Assembly (NCBI RefSeq): GCF_000571935.1
Contig: NZ_ATAX01000036.1
Location: 124,001-188,000 of the forward strand
From: Ruminococcus flavefaciens 007c
Lineage (GTDB): Bacteria > Bacillota > Clostridia > Oscillospirales > Ruminococcaceae
Direction: 5' to 3'
DNA: 64,000 nucleotides
Shown: one piece after another, positions 39,692 through 49,148 of the stretch
How the letters are laid out: the number at the start of each line of letters is the position of its first letter
Position numbering within the stretch: position 1 is the stretch's first letter
Notes under the pieces: model-generated
What the model was told of the DNA's origin: nothing
The model's database searches: none
The model's input: the letters and a program-made list of their open reading frames with translations, nothing else
Position numbers and translations under genes: made by a program

Positions 39692-41425
39692 ATGATAAAG
39701 AGATTATTGAGACGCAGAAAACAGCGCAGACCAAAGCGGACTTCCTTTTGGAGGATGTTTGCCGTCGGAATGATACTGCCTGTACTTATAACTGTGATAC
39801 TGGGGAATTACAGCAGCTATTTCATAAAACAGACTGCCTTCACAAATGAGTACAACCAGGCGGAAAACTTTATATCCGAATATCAGAGACTGTACAAATC
39901 AAATAAACCACAGCGGGTACCCGAAGAACTGTTTTTAAGTATGTACGGCTGTCCCGAAGCAGATCTGGTCGGTGGACGCATAGATCCGAAAACGTGGGTG
40001 GAACCGACCTGCAGCTCCTTTTCTTTCACATTTGACAAGGACGGGAATATTATCGGCTCAAGTCGTGCAAAGATCGGTATAGCTTTAAAAATGTCGCAGG
40101 ATCTCAAAAGTTCGCAGTGGTATTATTACGATCCGCAGGATTTCCATATCCCGGAGCTGGATGAGCTTATAAGCGAGGTCATAGAATACAGGGATAAGCC
40201 CAAACAGGAATATTTCTATGAACTGGATATTACCGAGCTGTATATCAATGTAAAAGAAGCCAAGATGATACCTCATGTAACGAACGTCAGGAGATATTAC
40301 GCTGATGACAGACTTTTCGGCGAATACTACGGTTTTACCTCGGAATTAGAGAGTGAGTATACATTGACCACGGATTTCGAGGCGGAAGACTATGTTCTTA
40401 CAAAAGTCTTTTCACGGAATGACAGGGGCGGTAATTATCCCTGCGGAAGTACTCAGGGAGTGTTCGGCTGTGATCCAGAGGTGTTCGATAAATTATCGGC
40501 GGAACAACAGGACAGGCTGAGGGAATTTCTGGAGAAAGAGACTTCAAAGTCCATTTACAGCGGAGGTAATTACACTACTCAGTCCACAGATGTTATTATC
40601 CAAAGGTTTTACGACTCCGTAGCTGCAGAAGGTATATTAGTCTACGCGGAGACCAATATTCATGGATTCCGTGCGTGGAGAAGGCTGCTGTTTATGATAG
40701 GCCTTCTGTTCGGTCTGATGACGCTGTTCGTATTTGTGCTATGTTTCAGCAAGAACGCCAAAAACAAGGCCCGCTATGCCTTTGAGGACTATCAGAGAGC
40801 TCTGACCAATAATCTTGCCCATGATATAAAGACTCCCCTTGCAGTTATAGGAGGTTACGCAGAGAACCTTCTTGAGATGCGCAGGGACAGTGCCGGTGAG
40901 AAGGAGCTTAAATATATCAGCTCCATAATGGATAATGTGGCGTATACTGATGAGATAGTGCGCAAGACTCTGAAACTGAGCGAGACAGAAAGCGTAAAGA
41001 GACCGCATAAGAAAAAAACAGATATAAAAGCTCTTGCGGAAAAGCTGGCAGACAAGTACCTTGCGGCCATTGAAGAACGTGGGATAGAGTTTTCCGTAAG
41101 CGGCGGCGGTGAGATAAATGCAGATGAGGATATTCTGTCCACAGCTGTCGAGAACCTTATCTCCAACGCGGTAAAGTATACCCGCAGCGACGGAACCATA
41201 AAAATAACAGCCGATAAGAAACGGCTGTGCGTGATAAACGATGTTTCGGAGGATATTGATACCAAGGAGCTTATGATGCCCTTCGTAAAGGGGGATAAGG
41301 TCCGCGGTGACAAGAGCAGCAGCGGTCTGGGGCTTGCAATAGCTGCGGCTGCGGCTGAACGCAACGGCTTTGAGCTGAAGATAGGATGCAGGGATAAACG
41401 ATTTAAAGCAGAGATAATATTCTGA
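39692..41425 (+). CDS. Membrane sensor histidine kinase
   Basis: 577 residues. Two membrane helices (near residues 25-45 and 330-350) enclose an extracytoplasmic sensing domain of about 280 residues. The H-box NLAHDIKTPLAVIGGYAENL has its His near 376, the N-box is ENLISNAVKYT and the G-box SSSGLGLAIAAAAAE. Partner of the response regulator upstream; signal unknown. Confidence 0.93.
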   Translation: MIKRLLRRRKQRRPKRTSFWRMFAVGMILPVLITVILGNYSSYFIKQTAFTNEYNQAENFISEYQRLYKSNKPQRVPEELFLSMYGCPEADLVGGRIDPKTWVEPTCSSFSFTFDKDGNIIGSSRAKIGIALKMSQDLKSSQWYYYDPQDFHIPELDELISEVIEYRDKPKQEYFYELDITELYINVKEAKMIPHVTNVRRYYADDRLFGEYYGFTSELESEYTLTTDFEAEDYVLTKVFSRNDRGGNYPCGSTQGVFGCDPEVFDKLSAEQQDRLREFLEKETSKSIYSGGNYTTQSTDVIIQRFYDSVAAEGILVYAETNIHGFRAWRRLLFMIGLLFGLMTLFVFVLCFSKNAKNKARYAFEDYQRALTNNLAHDIKTPLAVIGGYAENLLEMRRDSAGEKELKYISSIMDNVAYTDEIVRKTLKLSETESVKRPHKKKTDIKALAEKLADKYLAAIEERGIEFSVSGGGEINADEDILSTAVENLISNAVKYTRSDGTIKITADKKRLCVINDVSEDIDTKELMMPFVKGDKVRGDKSSSGLGLAIAAAAAERNGFELKIGCRDKRFKAEIIF

Positions 41426-41493
41426 TGCAGGGGTAAACTTTAATAACAGGGCGGCAGACTGTACTGCGTCCTGTAATATGCAGCGTAAAACAA

Positions 41494-41538
41494 CAAGTCC
41501 TGAAAGCAGGATCATCGCTTTCAGGACTTGTCTTTTTT
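41494..41538. terminator. Bidirectional terminator
   Basis: CAAGTCCTGAAAGC (41494-41507) pairs with GCTTTCAGGACTTG (41517-41530), with TCTTTTTT after it; sits between the kinase gene and the convergent dockerin gene. Confidence 0.85.
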
Positions 41539-41544
41539 ATGTAA

Positions 41545-44334
41545 TCATGTTTTCTGCGTGCTTACGGGCAGTTCCTTTACAGTGCCCTGTATGTAGCTCC
41601 TTATAGTCAGTGCGTCGTTTGCCGAAAGACCGTTTCCGCGTTCATGAACATCGGCGTTCATTACTCCGAGAGCAGTTATGCGGTCGGGTGAGCTTCCGTC
41701 AACTCCGTATATCGAAGGCTTCGATATAGCGTTGATAAGGAGATTGAAGTCTGCCATATCCACCTTGCCGTCGCAGTTGGCGTCTCCGTAGAGAGTAGGC
41801 TCGGAGATTATGGAAACAGGCTTTGCTTCTGCAATATTTTCTGTATTATCGCCGGTATTTTTATCGTAGTAGTACTCAGGTTCCTCGCCTTCCTTGTAGT
41901 ATATGCGGAAGTAATCCATGGAACCGTTGAAGTAGTGGCCGGCCTGATCTCTTGCGATATAGCAGTGCATGAGATGATCCACGGTATCCTCGGGCTGGTA
42001 GGAGATGCTGCTTTCGGCAGCGAGTTTTCCGTTTATAAGCATCTTGGCATAAGAATTCTTGATTATTATGCGTATTACGGACCACTTGCCTTTATCAAGA
42101 GGCTTTGATGCAATCAGGCTGTTGCCTCCTATGGAGAATGAAGTGACTCCGTCTTTATTGGCAGGAGTTAATCTCATTCGCAGATCTTTACCAAATTCAA
42201 ATATGCTCTGCTCATTTGCTCCGCCGTTCCAGAATACGGCTGTACATATCTCCATCTCCTTGTAGTCTGCAACAGATCTGTCACATACTATGTACTGATC
42301 CTTGCCGTTGAAGGTGACAACGCCTTCTGCATTTTCGCGTGTCTCCTCCCAGAGAGGTGAATTTCTCATTATGCCGTTTGTGGCGCCGTAGGTATCATAT
42401 GCGAATACACGGCTTTCGCGTTCAAATTCATATCCTGCATACAGACCGTCGGTATAGGGAAGGTCATTGATGAATTCCTCCGATTCCATCCAGCCTGTGG
42501 CTGTTCCCTCGGATACGGAACATTCGTTGTAGAATTCTCCGTCGAGTATAGCCTGTCCCGAAGCAACGCCGTCGCCGTAGCAGTAGGCAGTGCCCTTTAC
42601 GGTGGCATTATCGGTAACGGAATAATTGTCAAGTATATAGGCATTGCCCATGATACGTGCATTGCCGGATATGGAAGCTCCTGCGGTAACTACTGCTCTT
42701 TCGCCTATCTTGGCATTGTCCGAGACAGTAGGCGATGCCCACCAGAAGCCGTATACACAGGCGTAATCACTGATCTTTGCGCTGCCTGAGATATTTGCAT
42801 TCTTTACTACTGCATAATCTGTGATAACAGCGTTGCCCTTTACCACCGATGTACCCAGGACCTTGGCATTTTTGCCAACATATACCGTATCGTCCACTTC
42901 AGCTGTATCGGCTACGAAGCCGCCGCCGTTGACATGAGCGTGTCCTGCTACACCTTCGGTGATGCTGCGGTACATGGGAGAAGCTCCCTTGATCTCGAAT
43001 TCATAGGGATAGCGGCGTTTGAATTCGCCGTTGTAGGCGTAATCGCTGTTGTTTTCTTCCTTGAGATAAGCATTGTTGGGGATTATCCTGTCGGGAGTAG
43101 CGGCAACAGTGAGGTAAAGAGCAGTCTCTGTGCCGTCAAGCTCCAGTGTTCCCTCGCCCTCGCCGAAGAGGGGGGAATACTTTGTAACACCGTCCTCGCC
43201 TTCGGCTACGATGCAGGCACGCCAGTCGGCGCCCTCAGCGTCGGAAATACCGTGAAGATCAACGGTGACAACGTCTCCCTCAATGTTCAGGGGGATAACG
43301 TTGAGTCCTGTCTGCATGGGAGCTTTTTCCGCAGGGACGATGTAGCTGTTTTCCTTGTCAGGAGACACAGAAGGCTGCGTATATATGAGCTGCCATACAA
43401 ACGGATCCTTCAGGGATACTTCGAGCTGCTGATTATAAAGCTCCTTGTTTTCAAAATCCAGTGTCGCCATACGCTTGGCGAAATCGCCGATAACCTCTTT
43501 GAGGTCGCATCCTGTAAGGCGCTGGATGGTATCAAAGGGGTACTCGTTGAGCTCTGCCTCGGATTGCAGGCGCATCATGAACTTCTGTCCGAAGCCATCG
43601 ATATTGTCGGGATTTTCGGTGAGATACTGAAGGAAGATCCATGTGTCATAGTAGTTTCTTCCATGCGGTATGCTGAGATTCATGTTCCTGAGGTAGGGCA
43701 GGAAAAAGTGTGTGGTAGGAGTTTCCAGAGTACGGAAATACTGCTCCTTGAACCAGTTTGCTGCTGATTCCCACCATGGCTCGATTATTGGCTGGTCGAC
43801 CCAGCTTTTCTGGTGATATGTGAGCACATGTCCGTACTCGTGAGCCAGAGAGCCTGAGTCGGTACCGTCAAGCTGTACCATTGCTGTGGGATCAATGTAG
43901 ATGTAGGCAAAGCCTGTGGACGGCTCTGCGTTCATGTAGGCCCAGCCGCTTTCAAAGTCCGGCAGACCTGTATTCGTGAGGTAAACATTGGTCTTGTATT
44001 TATTGCCGTCGGGGGCAAATACCGATTCGGATGAATCCGCCATGCCGAGATCAGTAGTATATAGAGTGCGGTATTTTTCGAGCTGATTTAAATTGAGTCT
44101 GATAAATTTTCTGGTGACAAGGCCTGTCTGGTCATCGTTGCCCCAGATAATCTGGAAATGTTCGGAAGTTGCTGAGTTGTATTTGTCAATATAGTGCTGG
44201 TTGCCTGATATGTCGTAATAATCGCGGATCAGATAATTATCTGCGGCGAAGGTTTTTGGCGGATGAAAAGAAAGGGCGCTTCCAGTCATGACAGCCGCGG
44301 CGGCAACGGCAGCCAGCATACGTTTGAAAACCAT
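41545..44334 (-). CDS. Secreted dockerin protein: metalloprotease, beta-helix and LamG domains
   Basis: 929 residues. Signal peptide (MVFKRMLAAVAAAAVMTGSA), then an Svx/DUF6055-type zinc protease region with GSLAHEYGHVLTYHQ (HExxH) and the downstream EPWWESAANWF. Around residues 480-610 many short repeats such as GNAVITDYAVV and GNARIMGNAYIL fit a left-handed beta-helix. A LamG-like domain follows (NGKDQYIVCDR ... FRIYYKEG) and a C-terminal type I dockerin with two calcium loops (GDANCDGKVDMADFNLLIN and LSANDALTIRSYI). It should dock on a cellulosome scaffoldin. Proteases in cellulosomes are uncommon. Own promoter. Confidence 0.88.
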   Translation of the reverse strand: MVFKRMLAAVAAAAVMTGSALSFHPPKTFAADNYLIRDYYDISGNQHYIDKYNSATSEHFQIIWGNDDQTGLVTRKFIRLNLNQLEKYRTLYTTDLGMADSSESVFAPDGNKYKTNVYLTNTGLPDFESGWAYMNAEPSTGFAYIYIDPTAMVQLDGTDSGSLAHEYGHVLTYHQKSWVDQPIIEPWWESAANWFKEQYFRTLETPTTHFFLPYLRNMNLSIPHGRNYYDTWIFLQYLTENPDNIDGFGQKFMMRLQSEAELNEYPFDTIQRLTGCDLKEVIGDFAKRMATLDFENKELYNQQLEVSLKDPFVWQLIYTQPSVSPDKENSYIVPAEKAPMQTGLNVIPLNIEGDVVTVDLHGISDAEGADWRACIVAEGEDGVTKYSPLFGEGEGTLELDGTETALYLTVAATPDRIIPNNAYLKEENNSDYAYNGEFKRRYPYEFEIKGASPMYRSITEGVAGHAHVNGGGFVADTAEVDDTVYVGKNAKVLGTSVVKGNAVITDYAVVKNANISGSAKISDYACVYGFWWASPTVSDNAKIGERAVVTAGASISGNARIMGNAYILDNYSVTDNATVKGTAYCYGDGVASGQAILDGEFYNECSVSEGTATGWMESEEFINDLPYTDGLYAGYEFERESRVFAYDTYGATNGIMRNSPLWEETRENAEGVVTFNGKDQYIVCDRSVADYKEMEICTAVFWNGGANEQSIFEFGKDLRMRLTPANKDGVTSFSIGGNSLIASKPLDKGKWSVIRIIIKNSYAKMLINGKLAAESSISYQPEDTVDHLMHCYIARDQAGHYFNGSMDYFRIYYKEGEEPEYYYDKNTGDNTENIAEAKPVSIISEPTLYGDANCDGKVDMADFNLLINAISKPSIYGVDGSSPDRITALGVMNADVHERGNGLSANDALTIRSYIQGTVKELPVSTQKT

Positions 44335-44400
44335 ATGAATTCCTCCTTTTTTGTAATACTTTAACGAATTTCTCCGCTAAGTATATTTCTTTATGTAATG

Positions 44401-44429
44401 ATTATATCACATTGTTAGAAAAAATTCAA
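44401..44429 (-). promoter_or_regulatory. Promoter of the dockerin protease gene
   Basis: Minus-strand TTGAAT (44424-44429), 17 bases, TATAAT (44401-44406). Confidence 0.65.
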
Positions 44430-44469
44430 GATTTTTTGGACAATTTATTTCGAAAATTTTTCGAGAGTG

Positions 44470-45291
44470 TTAAATGTCGCAATATTTGGTCAATTCCCAG
44501 AAGGCGACAGCACTGGCGGCAGCAACGTTCAGCGAATCTACCCCGTTTGCCATAGGTATTTTGATTGTGTAATCACAAGAATTGATGGTTTCCTCTCTGA
44601 GACCCTCTCCCTCGGTGCCGAGTATGACAGCAAGCTTTTCCTCTGCCTGAAGGCGGGGATCGCGTATGCTGACGGTGTCGTTTCTCAGTGCCATGGCGGC
44701 CGATGCGAATCCGAGGCTGCGGAGCTTCTTAACATAGTCGGGAGAACCCTTTGTAAGGTATGTCCACGGGAGCTGAAAGACGGTTCCCATGCTTACGCGG
44801 ACAGAGCGCCGGAACAGCGGATCACTGCATGACGGAGTGAGGACCACGGCATCAAATCCAAGAGCGGCAGCTGATCTGAAAACAGCTCCGATATTGGTCT
44901 GGTTGGTTATATCCTCAAGAACAGCGATACGTTCTGCGTCCCTGAGTATCATATCAGGGGACGGGAGAGGCTTTCGCTTCATTGCACAGAGCACACCCTG
45001 AGTGAGCTTGAAGCCTGTGAGCTCCGAGAGTACGTCGGAGGAAGCAGTATAAACAGGTATATTCCCGCAGCTTTCTATCAGCTGAGGGCACTTAATTATA
45101 TATTTACGCTCTGACAGCAGAGAAATCGGGGTATATCCTGATCCGAGAGCGGTTTTTATTACTTTCGGGCTTTCCGCTATGAATATTCCCCGGCCGCTGC
45201 CGAAGTAATCCAGCAGTCTGGTTTCGGCAGTATCGGCGTAAGGGCGGAGCTCCTCTGCGTCAAGGTCGGTTATTTCTATTATTTCGGGCAT
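44470..45291 (-). CDS. SpoU/TrmH family RNA 2'-O-methyltransferase
   Basis: 273 residues with a SPOUT fold: DITNQTNIGAVFRSAAALGF (motif 1), ILGTEGEGL (motif 2) and IPMANGVDSLNVAAASAVAFWE (motif 3). It uses SAM to methylate a ribose in rRNA or tRNA; the exact nucleotide is unknown. The N-terminal part resembles the RNA-binding domain of this family. Confidence 0.9.
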   Translation of the reverse strand: MPEIIEITDLDAEELRPYADTAETRLLDYFGSGRGIFIAESPKVIKTALGSGYTPISLLSERKYIIKCPQLIESCGNIPVYTASSDVLSELTGFKLTQGVLCAMKRKPLPSPDMILRDAERIAVLEDITNQTNIGAVFRSAAALGFDAVVLTPSCSDPLFRRSVRVSMGTVFQLPWTYLTKGSPDYVKKLRSLGFASAAMALRNDTVSIRDPRLQAEEKLAVILGTEGEGLREETINSCDYTIKIPMANGVDSLNVAAASAVAFWELTKYCDI

Positions 45292-45349
45292 AAATACTCC
45301 TTTCGGAAATCATAGTTCTGCGCGCCGTGACATATGACGGCAGTTTTAA

Positions 45350-46102
45350 TTATTTATATGTGATGATGTCAAGACAGAGCTTCAGTGCAGGTACAAGTGA
45401 CGCCTGACCGAATTCTCTCCTGTCATAATTGTCTGCGTCTGCAAGGCTGTCTGCCGTGAAAAGCAGCATACCAAAGTCGATGCCGCGGAATTTGGCACAG
45501 GCTGCCAGCGCCGCACATTCCATCTCTACCGTGTCGCATCCCTCTTCTCTGCGGCTTGCCACTTTTCCGGGGGTTTCACGGAAAAGACCGTCGGTAGTCC
45601 ATGTTGTGCATTTTTCATAGCTCATGCCCGCAGCGCCGAGGCAACGGCATATCTGCGCGGTCATGGGCATATCAAGTTCCACGTACCTTGACGGCGGGAG
45701 ATAGTGATAGGAGCTTCCCTCGTCCCGAAGTGCCCTTACAGGTACAAGAAAACGGTTTTCGGGCATATCCCTCAGGACTCCGCAGGAGCCAGCCGTTACG
45801 ATATGCTTTACGCCGTTGTGCAGCAGCAGCTCCATATTCTGTATCGCCGCGGGAGCACCCATAGGCGCCTGGAGCAGGCATATCTCCTCGCCGTTGTATT
45901 TTATTATGTAAATGGGGTAGTCCCTGGTTATGGTGTGTATCACCTCGGCAGTCTCTGCACCGCAGGCGGCTGCGTATTCGTCTATGCAGCTCCCGAGAAA
46001 TCCGTACACAGCCTTTTGGGGGAGGCTGACTTTTATTTTATGTGAGAACAGCGACCTTTCCGTGGAGTCGTATTCCAGAATGGGTATCTCATTCCTTGTC
46101 AT
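45350..46102 (-). CDS. Nucleoside phosphorylase (uridine phosphorylase-like)
   Basis: 250 residues of the PNP/UDP family: MGAPAAIQNMELLLHNGVKHIVTAGSCG and the substrate-binding DTVEMECAALAACA. It likely splits a nucleoside with phosphate for salvage; uridine is a guess from the overall pattern. Its ATG follows GGAACTTCACGCAATATGAC on the minus strand, a weak ribosome binding site. Confidence 0.85.
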   Translation of the reverse strand: MTRNEIPILEYDSTERSLFSHKIKVSLPQKAVYGFLGSCIDEYAAACGAETAEVIHTITRDYPIYIIKYNGEEICLLQAPMGAPAAIQNMELLLHNGVKHIVTAGSCGVLRDMPENRFLVPVRALRDEGSSYHYLPPSRYVELDMPMTAQICRCLGAAGMSYEKCTTWTTDGLFRETPGKVASRREEGCDTVEMECAALAACAKFRGIDFGMLLFTADSLADADNYDRREFGQASLVPALKLCLDIITYK

Positions 46103-46202
46103 ATTGCGTGAAGTTCCTTTCTTTCCGCAGTTTTATACGGTTATTAATGCTATTATTATAAACGATTTGTGCGAAAAAAACAATAATTTCACAAAAATTA
46201 GA

Positions 46203-46231
46203 TTGAAATTGTAATTCTAATGTGGTATAAT
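46203..46231 (+). promoter_or_regulatory. Promoter of the DUF4003 gene
   Basis: TTGAAA (46203-46208), 17 bases, TATAAT (46226-46231); the leader is about 110 bases. Confidence 0.65.
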
Positions 46232-46350
46232 GGTAATAATAACTTACGAGGAGAAACATAAAACAGGATATATTAGAGACAGAATTTCTGCGATATAGTT
46301 TCAAAGGAACACCTATTTATCATTTTATTTTTATCATAAGGAGGTGCGCC

Positions 46351-47328
46351 ATGAAAGAGCTTCTTGAGAATCTCTGTGACAAATACCTGCTCAATCTGGG
46401 GCTTTTTACCGACCTTTATCCTCTGGAAAGGGATATACTCTATCCTGTTTGCGCAAATGTTTTCTGTGCTTCTGACGCGGAATTTGATCTGGGAAAATTC
46501 AAGGACAGCATGGAGCTCATCAAAGAAAATCCAAGGATGTTATCCAGCTTCCGCAGTACCGTGCGTCCTCTGATAGCCTCCCTGCTTTCGGTGAGCGATG
46601 ATCCGAGGGGCAGCATGGAACGCTATCTCGGCTGCTATGACCGCTTGAGGAAATATTTCACCAATTCCGAACACCTTGCCCTGATGTCACTGCTCCTTAC
46701 GAGGATAGTCCCCGAGGAAAGGGCAGAGGAGAGTATAAGCCGCGGAAGGCAGATATACGACAGAATGAAAAAGGAGCACCGTATCCTCACGACAAAGGAG
46801 GACGTCGCCTTTGCGGTGATGCTGGCTTTTTCAGACAGAACCGACGACGAGCTCATTGCGGATATGGAGGCCAGCTATAAGCTGCTCAAGCACAGTGCGG
46901 ACAATAACAGCATACAGACCGTATCCCATGTGCTGGCTATGTCCAAGGCCTCGCCGGAAGAAAAGTGCGGGAAGTTCAGCGAGCTGTACGAGGCAATGCT
47001 GAAAAAGGGAAGAAAATACGGAAAGCATTATGAGCTTGCTATGCTGGCGGCTCTTTCTATAACCGACCGCAGCAGCTCAGAGATAATAGAGGATCTCAGC
47101 GATGTTGAGGCCTTCCTTTCAAGATACAAGGCTGTGGGCGATCTTTCGGGATTCGGCAAGGACGTTCCAGAGTGCCATGCTTTCATGCTCCTTACAACTG
47201 CCTATGCGGGGGGAGCCGAAAACGGCGGAGCTTCCTCAAATCTGGCTCTTATGGCAGCCCGCCAGACTGCGCTGTATTCCATGATGGTGTACAGCATGAT
47301 GACCGTTGCACCTGCGATACCCGAATAA
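46351..47328 (+). CDS. DUF4003 family protein
   Basis: 325 residues, largely helical, matching the DUF4003 family (PF13170) of Firmicutes in length and in segments such as SISRGRQIYDRMKKEHRILT, EDVAFAVMLAFSD and LAMSKASPEEKCGKFSELYE. Function unknown. Starts behind AAGGAGG. 37 bases separate it from the PPK2 gene, which may be co-transcribed. Confidence 0.75.
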   Translation: MKELLENLCDKYLLNLGLFTDLYPLERDILYPVCANVFCASDAEFDLGKFKDSMELIKENPRMLSSFRSTVRPLIASLLSVSDDPRGSMERYLGCYDRLRKYFTNSEHLALMSLLLTRIVPEERAEESISRGRQIYDRMKKEHRILTTKEDVAFAVMLAFSDRTDDELIADMEASYKLLKHSADNNSIQTVSHVLAMSKASPEEKCGKFSELYEAMLKKGRKYGKHYELAMLAALSITDRSSSEIIEDLSDVEAFLSRYKAVGDLSGFGKDVPECHAFMLLTTAYAGGAENGGASSNLALMAARQTALYSMMVYSMMTVAPAIPE

Positions 47329-47365
47329 TACACTATAATATTTAAACGAAACGGAGGTAAGTCAG

Positions 47366-48325
47366 ATGAAGGCTGACAAGTACATCATATCGGAAGGCAA
47401 GAAAACAGACATAAGAAAGCTCCCTACCAACAGCAAGGACGACGGAGTTGACAAGGAAGAGATAATCAGAAAGTACGAGGAAAACAAGCAGGAGCTCATA
47501 GCTCTTCAGGACAAGTTCTATGCAGATGCAAGAGAAGGCCTTATCATAGTGATACAGGCGCTGGATGCTTCGGGTAAGGACTCTACCATAAAGAATGTTT
47601 TCAGCGGCATAAATCCTCAGGGCGTGAAGGTACACTACTTCAAGGCGCCTACTTCGGACGAGCTTGCTCACGATTACCTCTGGAGAATTCATCAGAATAT
47701 TCCCCGCAGAGGCGAGATAGCCATATTCAACAGGAGCCATTACGAGGATCTTGTTACCGTACAGGCTGAGGAGATATGGAAGGGCTATCATATGGCCGGC
47801 CGTATCCTTGACGATACAAAGAAGAAGTTCTTCGAGAAACGCTATGTTCAGGTGAATAATTATGAGCAGTACCTCTATGAGAACAGCTACCGCATGGTGA
47901 AGATATTCCTCCATGTATCAAAGCAGGAGCAGACAGAGCAGCTCCTTGAGCGCATTGAGCTCCCGGAGAAGAACTGGAAGTTCCGTGCCGATGACCTGAA
48001 GGTAAGGGACAAGTACGATGCTTACCTCAAATGCTTCAATGATGTTATAAACAGGACCTCTACAAAGAACAGTCCATGGTATGTGCTCCCCGGTGATCAG
48101 AGATGGTACACAAGGTATCTTGTTACGGAGATACTCCTTGATGCTCTGAAGGCCTGCAAGCCCGAGTACCCCGAGCTCCCCGCAGAGGAGAAGGAAAAGC
48201 TGCCTGAGTGCAGAAGGATACTCACCGAGGCTATGGAGGAGTATGCAAGCGCAAAGATCGAAAAGAAGCCTGACAAGAAAGCTCCCGAAAGCGGAAAGAA
48301 GCCGAAGAAAAAGAGCAAGAAATGA
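47366..48325 (+). CDS. ppk2: Polyphosphate kinase 2 (PPK2 family)
   Basis: 319 residues. P-loop ALDASGKDSTIKNVFSGINP, Walker B-like region AIFNRSHYEDLVTV and lid RADDLKVRDKYDAYLKCF. The family transfers phosphate between polyphosphate and nucleotides. The last 35 residues are Lys-rich (KKPDKKAPESGKKPKKKSKK), which could bind polyphosphate. A weak terminator (TGCCCC/GGGGGCA) lies at about 48334-48361. Confidence 0.9.
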   Translation: MKADKYIISEGKKTDIRKLPTNSKDDGVDKEEIIRKYEENKQELIALQDKFYADAREGLIIVIQALDASGKDSTIKNVFSGINPQGVKVHYFKAPTSDELAHDYLWRIHQNIPRRGEIAIFNRSHYEDLVTVQAEEIWKGYHMAGRILDDTKKKFFEKRYVQVNNYEQYLYENSYRMVKIFLHVSKQEQTEQLLERIELPEKNWKFRADDLKVRDKYDAYLKCFNDVINRTSTKNSPWYVLPGDQRWYTRYLVTEILLDALKACKPEYPELPAEEKEKLPECRRILTEAMEEYASAKIEKKPDKKAPESGKKPKKKSKK

Positions 48326-48395
48326 TATTTCCTGCCCCTGCTGCTGTGACGGCGGGGGCATTCTGCAAACATTTAAGGAGTTATGCCGTTATAAG

Positions 48396-48424
48396 TTGAC
48401 TTGCAGAAAAAGTTGTGATATAAT
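48396..48424 (+). promoter_or_regulatory. Promoter of the GntR regulator gene
   Basis: TTGACT (48396-48401), 17 bases, TATAAT (48419-48424). Confidence 0.7.
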
Positions 48425-48463
48425 TTTTATATAGTGATATATGCACGATATAAGGAGGACGCC

Positions 48464-49138
48464 ATGGGGAACAGTGAATACAGAAAAACGATCGATTATA
48501 TACTCGACCTTATCAGGGGCGGTATGCTCCGCGTCGGTGACAAGCTCCCTACTGAACGCAGTATTTCGGAAAAGCTGGGAATAAGCAGGAATACTGTGCG
48601 CGAAGCGCTCAGGGGACTGGAGATACTCGGCATCGTCAACGGCAAGCAGGGCTCGGGAAATTACCTTACGGACAATATTTCCGAATCTATTGCAAAGGCT
48701 ATGGATATAATGCTGCTGATGAACAGGACTTCCAAGGAGGAGATATGCTCCTTCAGAAGAAGTATGGAAAAGACTGTGTGCAGCTATCTTATCGCAAGAG
48801 GCTGCAGCTCCGAGAACAAGCTGAAAATAGTTGCCGCTCTCAACCGCCTGAAGGAATCCGAGGGTACGGGAGACCGCACCATTGCCGACAGGGATTTCCA
48901 CTATTCGCTGATATATGCTACCGAAAACAGCTTCTGGATCACCTTCATGGAAGCTGTGTCTGAGGTGTATATGCGCTGGATAGACGATTTCCTTATGACT
49001 GCCGACAGCAGTGTCCGTGCTGCACTTCAGGATGCCCATGAAAAAATGGTGCAGGGCATAATAACGGGAGATGTGGATTTCTGCTTCAAGGCAATTGATG
49101 CTCATTACGATATGATCGACAAGAGCTTTGAGAACTGA
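48464..49138 (+). CDS. GntR family (FadR subgroup) regulator
   Basis: 224 residues. N-terminal winged helix (RVGDKLPTERSISEKLGISRNTVREALRGLEILGI) and a helical FCD ligand-binding domain (RDFHYSLIYATENSF, the DxxxH motif, and ending DVDFCFKAIDAHYDMI). Such regulators sense organic acids. ATG at 48464 follows AAGGAGG; a frame from 48434 lacks one. It is 10 bases upstream of the TraB-like gene, so probably the same transcript. Confidence 0.88.
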   Translation: MGNSEYRKTIDYILDLIRGGMLRVGDKLPTERSISEKLGISRNTVREALRGLEILGIVNGKQGSGNYLTDNISESIAKAMDIMLLMNRTSKEEICSFRRSMEKTVCSYLIARGCSSENKLKIVAALNRLKESEGTGDRTIADRDFHYSLIYATENSFWITFMEAVSEVYMRWIDDFLMTADSSVRAALQDAHEKMVQGIITGDVDFCFKAIDAHYDMIDKSFEN

Positions 49139-49148
49139 GAGGGATATT

